DNA of 64,000 nt from assembly GCA_964646415.1 (NCBI GenBank), contig CAZYEL010000004.1, forward strand, positions 1 through 64,000. The letters are read 5' to 3'. The notes beneath the pieces were generated by a model. It was not told where the DNA came from and did not search any database. It saw nothing but the letters and a program-made list of their open reading frames with translations. This document shows positions 58,748 through 64,000 of the stretch, one piece after another. The position numbers and the translations under genes are program-made. Numbering within the stretch: the stretch's first letter is position 1; each line of letters begins with the position of its first letter. The stretch is from VGJV01 sp964646415 (GTDB lineage: Bacteria; Patescibacteriota; Minisyncoccia; UBA6257; 2-01-FULL-56-20).

Positions 58748-58782
58748 GTCATAAGTCATCTGTCATTAGTTATTTGTTAATG
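58748..58782. repeat. Heptad spacer repeat upstream of groES (outer)
   Basis: Five 7-bp units, including GTCATAA and GTCATTA, end 2 bp before the CIRCE element. Together with 58701-58735 they form an imperfect inverted repeat. Confidence 0.8.
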
Positions 58783-58783
58783 A

Positions 58784-58810
58784 CTGGCACTCCCGACTAA
58801 AGAGTGCTAA
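58784..58810. promoter_or_regulatory. CIRCE operator (HrcA site)
   Basis: CTGGCACTC (58784-58792) and GAGTGCTAA (58802-58810) are separated by 9 bp, one arm perfect and the other with two changes from the TTAGCACTC consensus. Confidence 0.92.
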
Positions 58811-58851
58811 CAGGAGTATTTTATTCGCAATGGGAAGAGTGTCAAGCCCAG

Positions 58852-58887
58852 TAAAATGCAAAACTCCGGCGATCGCTCGTCGGAGTT
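58852..58887 (-). terminator. Terminator of the 58954 gene
   Basis: AACTCCG (58862-58868) pairs with CGGAGTT (58881-58887), followed on the minus strand by TTTTGCATTTT. Confidence 0.7.
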
Positions 58888-58915
58888 CTGATGATACAAA
58901 ACTTTCTTGCCAAAG

Positions 58916-58964
58916 GGTCTAAGGATTAGTATCTGAATCCGAAGGACTAGAACCTAAAGATTCA
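58916..58964. repeat. Heptad repeat crossing a stop codon
   Basis: Seven 7-bp units, such as GGTCTAA and GGATTAG, include the stop and last codons of the gene at 58954. Confidence 0.6.
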
Positions 58965-59487
58965 AAACCAACTCGCGGAAGAGCACGACGTAGTAGCTCT
59001 CAGCCCAAACGTTAATCCAGATATCCCCATAGAAACGCCAGCCGACAACGCGCCTGAAAAAGGGCGGCACCCTGGGACCGAACGCGCTCAGCCAAACATG
59101 TTGTGATTTATCCAAGCACACTATCCAGCGATCCTTCGGAAGCTGGGCACCATAGCGGCTCGCAAGCACCGCACCACCCCAAGCTCCGGGCAATACACGT
59201 TTACACTCATCCGCGAATTTAATAAGCGAATGAAAATACTGCGAATGTTGCAGGCAATATACCTCCACCACGTACTTCCTCCCACGCACTACACTCGAAT
59301 GCGGAAAACGCGCGTCGGTGATATACGATTTCCAACCATTCCTAACGAAGGCACCACGTGGACAGGCATCAAGCGTGAAGTTGGCGGGAATTTCCGCCTC
59401 AAACTCGTTCACAAACATGAGATGAGGGAATTGGATTGGTCGGTCAAAGAAAAATTGTGAGGGCGGATACGGGGTCGGGAGTGTCAT
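58954..59487 (-). CDS. Hypothetical protein
   Basis: The 177-residue protein is rich in aromatic residues and Arg (YPPSQFFFDRPIQF, WRFYGDIWINVWAESYYVVLF). It has no signal peptide or clear helix for the membrane. A strong AAAGGAG ribosome binding site lies 7 bases before the ATG at 59487, unusual for this window. I do not recognise the family. Its stop codon lies in a heptad repeat and is followed by a terminator. Confidence 0.6.
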   Translation of the reverse strand: MTLPTPYPPSQFFFDRPIQFPHLMFVNEFEAEIPANFTLDACPRGAFVRNGWKSYITDARFPHSSVVRGRKYVVEVYCLQHSQYFHSLIKFADECKRVLPGAWGGAVLASRYGAQLPKDRWIVCLDKSQHVWLSAFGPRVPPFFRRVVGWRFYGDIWINVWAESYYVVLFRELVLNL

Positions 59488-59676
59488 AACGGTCTCCTTT
59501 CTGTTGGTTGTGCGTCTCATCCAAATTTAAGGACCTGACGCAGTTGTGTTCCTTGTCGCGCAGTATTTTCACTTCATCGCGATTTTAATATCAAAGAACA
59601 TGGCGAAACTATGCCACTTTGTAGAGAAAAACGCAAGTTCGACATGAAACTCCTCCCACCTGCTACAATCCACAGT

Positions 59677-59910
59677 ATGCGAATCGCTTTCAGCAACCAC
59701 GCACTCCTCAAACTCCGCCAACGGAGCATCTCGCAAGAACTGGTGACTCAGACCGTGCACAACCCCGATTTTACCAAGCCCACGAGGCATCTTCGCGAAG
59801 AACGCTACAAGCGTTTCGGCAAAAACTATCTGAAAATAGTCGTTATCGAAGAACGTGGCACGCTCATCGTGATTACCGCGCACTGGTTGGCAAAAGGGGT
59901 AAAGAAGTGA
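59677..59910 (+). CDS. DUF4258-family protein
   Basis: The 77-residue protein starts MRIAFSNHALLKLRQRSIS and ends RFGKNYLKIVVIEERGTLIVITAHWL, the DUF4258 pattern, a small basic RelE-like fold often paired with DUF2283 proteins. A TACAAT box 7 bases before the ATG at 59677 suggests a leaderless transcript. It precedes the DUF2283 gene by 12 bp. Confidence 0.75.
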   Translation: MRIAFSNHALLKLRQRSISQELVTQTVHNPDFTKPTRHLREERYKRFGKNYLKIVVIEERGTLIVITAHWLAKGVKK

Positions 59911-59922
59911 TACAGTACAAGC

Positions 59923-60147
59923 ATGAAAATCACGTACGATAAAAAAGTGGATGCGCTCAACGTAACCCTCAAATCAGGCAAGGTGGCGAAAACCATCGAA
60001 ATCGCGCCGGAGGTCTTTTTAGACGTGGATGCAAAGGGAAATCCGCTTTACCTTGAAATCATCGGCGCGAGCGAAACACTTGGGAAGAAAAACTTCTCGA
60101 AAATCACCATTGGAACGAAATCGTTCCGCCTGCCTATCGCGGCGTGA
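59923..60147 (+). CDS. DUF2283-family protein
   Basis: The 74-residue protein MKITYDKKVDALNVTLKSGK fits DUF2283, small beta-rich proteins often encoded next to DUF4258. The repeated DVDAKGNPLYLEIIGAS block is the conserved core. A partner role in a toxin-antitoxin-like or regulatory pair is proposed from gene order, not from tests. Confidence 0.82.
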   Translation: MKITYDKKVDALNVTLKSGKVAKTIEIAPEVFLDVDAKGNPLYLEIIGASETLGKKNFSKITIGTKSFRLPIAA

Positions 60148-60150
60148 GTA

Positions 60151-61065
60151 TTACCTCTGAATCTCTTCGTAGATATTGAGTATCCCCTTCACGGCATCCC
60201 CCGCCGAGATGTTGTTCTGCTTATAAAGCACGTCCGAGACATCCCCCACCGCCCAGATGCGGGAGTGCAACGTGCGCTGCGTTTTGTGGTCCACCACAAT
60301 TTCGCCAAACTTGTTGAGCTCCACTAAATCTTTTACAAACTCCGAATTCGGCACCGCGCCGATTTCGACAAACACTCCTTCGACCGCAAGCTCTTTCGCT
60401 TCTCCGCTTTTCACATCCGTATACTTCAATCCTTTCACAAATGCATCGCCCGTAATCTCCCGCACCTGCACATTAGTGAGCATCGAAAACTTCTCGCTCT
60501 TTTGTATCCGCTCAAGCGTCACAGGGTCGCCTTTCGGCTGCTCCCCCCGCTCGAGAAGATAAATCTTCGCGGCGTACGGGAGCAAATCCCCCACCGCTTC
60601 AAGCCCGGAGTTTCCTCCACCCACCACCGCAACCGTTTTCCCTTTGAAAAGCGGGGCGTCGCACGTGGAGCAATATGCCACACCCTTCCCGTCGAATCTC
60701 TCTTCGCCCGGCACATTCAACTTCTTCCGGCGGCTCCCCGAAGCGATAAAAAGAAACTTCGCTTCGAGCGTTTTCCCATTTTTCGTATTCACCACAAACG
60801 AATCCCCTTTGTCGCTTACCGCAGTTACCGTGTCGCCATCTACAATCTCTATATCCTCCTGCGCGCGAAGGTGCTCCTCAAGCATTTTCCCCAAGTCAAA
60901 CCCAGACACGGACTTCGTGCCCACCCAGTTCTGGACATCAGTCGAAACGAGCGACTGCCCGCCAAACGTGTCGGTGACGAGCACCGATTTTATTTTCTTT
61001 CGCGCGGCGTAAATCCCTGCGGCTACGCCGCCCGGACCGCCTCCCACAATCAGTAAATCAAACAT
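60151..61065 (-). CDS. Thioredoxin reductase-family flavoprotein
   Basis: The 304-residue protein has the FAD site LIVGGGPGGVAAGIYAARK at the N-terminus, the redox pair CSTCD near residue 132 and the NADPH motif VAVVGGGNSGLEAV near 147, ending IWAVGDVSD near 272. It reduces thioredoxin or glutaredoxin-like proteins using NADPH. The glutaredoxin gene 80 bp upstream on the same strand is a likely partner. Confidence 0.92.
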   Translation of the reverse strand: MFDLLIVGGGPGGVAAGIYAARKKIKSVLVTDTFGGQSLVSTDVQNWVGTKSVSGFDLGKMLEEHLRAQEDIEIVDGDTVTAVSDKGDSFVVNTKNGKTLEAKFLFIASGSRRKKLNVPGEERFDGKGVAYCSTCDAPLFKGKTVAVVGGGNSGLEAVGDLLPYAAKIYLLERGEQPKGDPVTLERIQKSEKFSMLTNVQVREITGDAFVKGLKYTDVKSGEAKELAVEGVFVEIGAVPNSEFVKDLVELNKFGEIVVDHKTQRTLHSRIWAVGDVSDVLYKQNNISAGDAVKGILNIYEEIQR

Positions 61066-61067
61066 GA

Positions 61068-61088
61068 GGGTATAGGGTATAGGGTATA
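61068..61088. repeat. Heptad spacer repeat before the thioredoxin reductase gene
   Basis: GGGTATA occurs three times in direct succession, ending 2 bp from the start codon at 61065. Confidence 0.92.
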
Positions 61089-61117
61089 GAAAACACTCAA
61101 CGAGCGCAACGGCTACG

Positions 61118-61152
61118 CCCTAGACCCTAGCCCCTAAACCCTAGCCCCTACT
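61118..61152. repeat. Heptad spacer repeat at the glutaredoxin stop
   Basis: Five 7-bp units such as CCCTAGA and CCCTAGC include the stop codon of the glutaredoxin gene (61148-61150). Confidence 0.9.
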
Positions 61153-61381
61153 GAATTTTTAACGCCTTCGCCAGCCCCGCCCGGTCGAATCCCACAAAAA
61201 TCTCGCCATCCACGTCAATCACCGGAACACCCAGCTGGTGAGACTTCGCCACCATCTCCCCCCGCGCCTTCTCATCCTCCGCCACGTTGAATTCCTGGAA
61301 TGTGACGCTGTTCTTCGTAAAAAATTCCTTCGCCATCTTGCAGTAAATGCAGGAGGGGGTGCTGTAAATGGTTACGTTCAT
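61148..61381 (-). CDS. Glutaredoxin/NrdH-like protein
   Basis: The 77-residue protein has the redox motif CIYC at residues 11-14, the cis-Pro block VPVIDVDG and GFDRAGL near the end, the NrdH/Grx layout. It should shuttle electrons from the thioredoxin reductase encoded next to it to ribonucleotide reductase or other targets. Its stop is in a heptad repeat. Confidence 0.9.
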   Translation of the reverse strand: MNVTIYSTPSCIYCKMAKEFFTKNSVTFQEFNVAEDEKARGEMVAKSHQLGVPVIDVDGEIFVGFDRAGLAKALKIQ

Positions 61382-61383
61382 GG

Positions 61384-61434
61384 GAGTAATCGCGAATAAC
61401 GCGAATTTGGATTTAATAATGCGAATCTATTTAT
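61384..61434. repeat. CTAAT/CGAAT-type spacer repeat (1)
   Basis: Starts 3 bp before the glutaredoxin start. The words AATCGCGAATAACGCGAAT and TAATAATGCGAATC resemble the reverse complement of 61455-61493. Confidence 0.5.
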
Positions 61435-61454
61435 GGTGAGCTCGTCGAACCATT

Positions 61455-61493
61455 TGCGTTATTTGCCTATATTAGCATTATTAGCGATTACTC
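61455..61493. repeat. CTAAT-type spacer repeat (2)
   Basis: On the minus strand GTAATCGCTAATAATGCTAA precedes CTATTTGCG-like words; it overlaps the end of the DsbA-like gene (61481). Confidence 0.5.
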
Positions 61494-62200
61494 TTCAATG
61501 CCGCCTCAATCGCATCCGCGACGCGCGTATCATTCGGCGCAAGCCCGCGAATCTCCACGCCGTTCACGAACGTCGTGGGCGTCGCGTTCACCCCCGCTTC
61601 CCTTCCCTTCGCCGTTTCTTCCGTGACGGCCGCCGCATTCTTCCGGTCCTGAATGCATGCCGTAAATGCTTTTTCATCAAGCTTCAATTCTTTCGCCAGA
61701 CGCACGAACAATGCTTCGTTCAAATTCCCATTGTGCTCCTTCCCGTCGGCAATTTCCGCGCGGTATAAGCTGTCATGATATGCCCAAAATTGCCCCTGGT
61801 CCCGCGCGCACTCCGCCGCTTCCCCCGCCGCAAGCGATTCGGGCCCCAAAAACTGGAAATTGCGGAATATAAGCTGCGCCTTCCCTGTCTTTACATACTT
61901 CTCGCGAATCGCCGGCTCAATATCGCTGAAGAACGTCCCGCAGAAAGGGCACTGGTAATCGCCATACTCAACCACCGTTACCGGCGCATCCTTGCTCCCA
62001 AGTATCGCATCGCCTTCCATCGCCTTAAGAAACGCTGCAGTAGCGGGAACACCTCCCGCCGCAGGACCGGGGGCAGGAACATTCTTCGCGCCCAGCACGT
62101 AGATGATGGAACCCGCGATCAAAATGCCCGCAACAAGAATGCTCGCGGGGAGGAGCAGGTCGCGCGACGGAACCGAAGCGGTGCCGGATTGTTCGTCCAT
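61481..62200 (-). CDS. DsbA/thioredoxin-fold disulfide oxidoreductase, membrane-anchored
   Basis: The 239-residue protein has one N-terminal helix (residues 22-42), a Pro/Gly/Ala linker and a thioredoxin fold with CPFC near residue 91 and the cis-Pro block NATPTTFVNG near 205. It would oxidise or shuffle disulfides outside the membrane. The longer upstream frame is poor in similarity, so the ATG at 62200 is used; a TATACT box 3 bases before it suggests a very short leader. Confidence 0.88.
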   Translation of the reverse strand: MDEQSGTASVPSRDLLLPASILVAGILIAGSIIYVLGAKNVPAPGPAAGGVPATAAFLKAMEGDAILGSKDAPVTVVEYGDYQCPFCGTFFSDIEPAIREKYVKTGKAQLIFRNFQFLGPESLAAGEAAECARDQGQFWAYHDSLYRAEIADGKEHNGNLNEALFVRLAKELKLDEKAFTACIQDRKNAAAVTEETAKGREAGVNATPTTFVNGVEIRGLAPNDTRVADAIEAALKSNR

Positions 62201-62253
62201 GCGAGTATAGTAGCAATCGGAAGAAGCGGGGTCAACCCCGTGAGAAGGCGCAT

Positions 62254-62913
62254 TCACAAAGGCCGTGCAGCCTCCGCGAGCGCATAGTCCCTCGGGAACA
62301 ACTTCCGGCATATCGCAAAAATTGAATAGGTGATAAACGGCGCGGAAAAAACATCGATGGAGTAATGAATATGCGCGAGAAGCACCGCGATTCCGAACAT
62401 CAAGGCTGAAGCAAGAAAAAACAGGCGCCATGGCCGTTCACGCCAGAACACGAGCGCGAGGAGAAAAGGAAGACCGGTGTGTCCCGAAAAAAAGAAGTTT
62501 CCCTGGAACGTGAAAAGGTCGTAGAGACGAACGCCGATACCGTCGTCAAGCGGAATCTGTTCCGGATACACGCCGATGTGCGTGAGGCTCACAAAAAAAG
62601 AGCGAAATATCACGAAAAGCGCGATGGCTTTAACGCCGAAGAGAAGGGACTGCGGACGCGCGGCAAGCAATACCACGACCGCCGCCCAGAACAGAAGCGC
62701 CCCCTGTACTACGAGAAAATCGATATCGAGCGGCGGGATATTATCCAAAAAAAGATCGCCCACGAAATTCGAAAGCGCGGCGCTTTTTGCCGAGTAACGC
62801 CCTGCCTGCACATGGAGCAAAAGACTCACGCCAAGCAAGAAGAGCCCAACATAGAGCGACCGCCGCCGGTCACTGTTCCAAAAGTCCCGATGGTGGGAAA
62901 GAAATTTCCGCAT
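62254..62913 (-). CDS. PAP2-superfamily membrane protein (sphingomyelin synthase-like PAP2_C)
   Basis: The 219-residue protein has six hydrophobic helices and the motifs FFFSGHTGLPFLLALVF near residue 140 and AHIHYSIDVFSAPFI near 180, matching PAP2_3-type phosphatase or lipid head-group transferases. The usual first PAP2 block is not clear. The ATG at 62913 is used. It lies close upstream of no other gene; a TAGAAT box 9 bases before it is a possible -10 site. Confidence 0.72.
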   Translation of the reverse strand: MRKFLSHHRDFWNSDRRRSLYVGLFLLGVSLLLHVQAGRYSAKSAALSNFVGDLFLDNIPPLDIDFLVVQGALLFWAAVVVLLAARPQSLLFGVKAIALFVIFRSFFVSLTHIGVYPEQIPLDDGIGVRLYDLFTFQGNFFFSGHTGLPFLLALVFWRERPWRLFFLASALMFGIAVLLAHIHYSIDVFSAPFITYSIFAICRKLFPRDYALAEAARPL

Positions 62914-62935
62914 TACCCTCACATTCTACCAAATG

Positions 62936-63041
62936 CGCAATGCTAATATACTAATGCATGCTAATTATGCGAATAGGCAGTAATGCTCCAGATTCGTATT
63001 ATTGGTATTATTAATAGGCATTTGTATATTGGTATCATCAT
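62936..63041. repeat. CTAAT-type spacer repeat (3)
   Basis: The span is filled by CTAAT, CTAATGC, TATTGGTAT and similar words; the first 35 bases match the minus strand at 58385-58406 with few changes. The DedA gene starts 3 bp after it. Confidence 0.65.
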
Positions 63042-63044
63042 TCA

Positions 63045-63647
63045 ATGGACCTCGGCGGCTTCGACCTCACCACACAGTGGATTCTCTCGCACGGATACGT
63101 CTTCATGTTCTTCGGCATGCTGGTGTGGGGGCCTCCCGTCACCGCCGCAGGGGCATTCGGCGCGGCGCTCGGTTACTTTAACCTCTGGATAGTGTTCGCA
63201 CTCTCGCTCATCACGAATCTCCTCGGAGACGTGATATTCTACGCAATCGGCTATTGGGGGCGGCAGGAGTTCGTCATAAACTACGGGAAATACATCAGCA
63301 TCACGAAAGCGCGCCTCCGCATTTTTGAAAAAATCGCGGAGGAGCATATCGGGAAATCGATGACCATTGCGAAGCTTGTCCCGCTCCTCGCGCTCCCCGG
63401 GCTCGTGATGATGGGAATAACCCGAGTGCCCATGAAAATCTATGTCTGGTGGGCGGTTGTCATCGCCATCCCCAGTTCGCTCGTGTATCTCCTCCTTGGA
63501 TATTATTTCGGCGCAGTATACGACACGGTTGAGCGGTATCTTCATTTCGGCGGCGCGGTCATCGCAGCACTCATCGTCATTTTCGCGGTGGGCGCGCACG
63601 TCTCCCGCCGCATTTCACAGCGGATGGAAGAAAAAGCGCGGGAGTAA
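63045..63647 (+). CDS. DedA-family (SNARE-associated) membrane protein
   Basis: The 200-residue product has five to six helices and a GGxxG-like turn (GPPVTAAGAFGAALGYF near residue 30), an IGYWGRQEF block near 66 and RVPMKIYVWW near 127, the DedA pattern. DedA proteins translocate undecaprenyl phosphate or phospholipids across the membrane. Located next to a PAP2-like lipid phosphatase and a glycosyltransferase. Confidence 0.82.
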   Translation: MDLGGFDLTTQWILSHGYVFMFFGMLVWGPPVTAAGAFGAALGYFNLWIVFALSLITNLLGDVIFYAIGYWGRQEFVINYGKYISITKARLRIFEKIAEEHIGKSMTIAKLVPLLALPGLVMMGITRVPMKIYVWWAVVIAIPSSLVYLLLGYYFGAVYDTVERYLHFGGAVIAALIVIFAVGAHVSRRISQRMEEKARE

Positions 63648-63658
63648 TCGCAAATACT

Positions 63659-64000
63659 ATGCGCATTGCCGTTTTCTCGGATAATTTTTACCCCGAACTC
63701 TCGGGCATCAGCGACTCCATCATCACGACCGCCCGGGAACTCGCGGAACGGGGACACGCCATCCGTTTCTTCGCGCCCAAATACGCCCCGCGCGACTACC
63801 GCAAAGTGGGGCTGCCCCTTGAAGAACAAAATCTTCACGAACGGATTTCAGTAACGCGCTTCTCGTCTTTTCCGTACGGGGGACCAAGCGGACAAGCGCG
63901 GATTGTGATTCCCACGGGACTCCGCACATATCTGGTACGGCAATTCAAACCCGACATTATCCACGCCCATATGATTTTCGGCGTAGGGTTCGAGGGACTC
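63659..64000 (+). CDS. GT4-family glycosyltransferase, 3' end outside window
   Basis: Only 114 codons are visible. The start MRIAVFSDNFYPELSGISDSI and the ELAERGHAIRFFAPKYAP and PDIIHAHM blocks are those of the N-terminal Rossmann domain of GT4 (GT-B) glycosyltransferases that elongate envelope glycolipids or polysaccharides. The catalytic C-terminal domain lies beyond the edge. It follows the DedA gene by 11 bp. Confidence 0.88.
   Translation, partial: MRIAVFSDNFYPELSGISDSIITTARELAERGHAIRFFAPKYAPRDYRKVGLPLEEQNLHERISVTRFSSFPYGGPSGQARIVIPTGLRTYLVRQFKPDIIHAHMIFGVGFEGL

Noticed and set aside
58784..58810. CIRCE arms as a terminator
   Set aside because: Arm sequence and 9-bp spacing match the HrcA operator and there is no T tract; position upstream of groES fits control.
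4906..61152. Heptad blocks as CRISPR arrays
   Set aside because: Units are 7 bp with no spacers, and no cas gene is present.

Overview
The window (64 kb, G+C-rich, tightly packed, short spacers) looks like a chromosomal segment of a Candidate Phyla Radiation (Patescibacteria, Parcubacteria-like) bacterium. This is an inference from gene content: small core proteins (SecE of 62 residues), an archaeal-type UMP kinase, many solo domain proteins, short or absent mRNA leaders and few Shine-Dalgarno sites. TGA is used as a stop, so it is not a recoded lineage. No rRNA, CRISPR array, phage or intact insertion sequence is present; one tRNA (Ser-GGA) is.

Layout. 0-6 kb: Nudix, DoxX-like and EamA genes, then gyrB, secE-nusG, rpsR and a PAP2 phosphatase. 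6-11.4 kb: ECF sigma factor with a membrane partner, then an ABC-2 exporter whose ATPase gene is cut by an 814-bp hairpin-rich non-coding insertion. 12-20.5 kb: asparaginase and a metal-efflux island (RND pump, adaptor, small membrane and Met-rich proteins, CsoR/RcnR-type repressor with its operator). 20.5-34 kb: two ABC exporters, a PIF1-like helicase, Fic, SAM hydrolase, a B3/B4 protein, a DoxX-Nudix fusion and adenosine deaminase. 34-39 kb: M23 peptidase, pseudouridine synthase, a frameshifted cupin, and an aminotransferase behind a T-box. 39.3-45 kb is the accessory zone: a DpnI homologue fused onto a truncated adenine methyltransferase, a frameshifted MutH-like gene, a ghost carboxypeptidase end, a decayed PIN toxin, a palindrome cluster, and a serine-recombinase remnant abutting tRNA-Ser. 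45-64 kb: pgsA-like, pyrH, htpX, lemA, TPM protein, argH, then thyA-folA-pyrE-pyrF-pyrD with a deaminase-like gene, groES-groEL under CIRCE, thioredoxin reductase, glutaredoxin, DsbA-like and DedA proteins and a partial glycosyltransferase.

The genes together suggest pyrimidine and dTMP synthesis from orotate onward, thiol redox and oxidative folding, heat-shock control by HrcA, metal defence, and GATC-methylation-dependent restriction.

The most unusual signal is in the spacers. At least a dozen intergenic regions consist of degenerate 7-bp-period repeats that touch or include neighbouring start and stop codons. A second family of CTAAT-based words occupies four other spacers. The insertion inside the ABC ATPase gene and the DpnI/methyltransferase scar are the other two observations most worth following.
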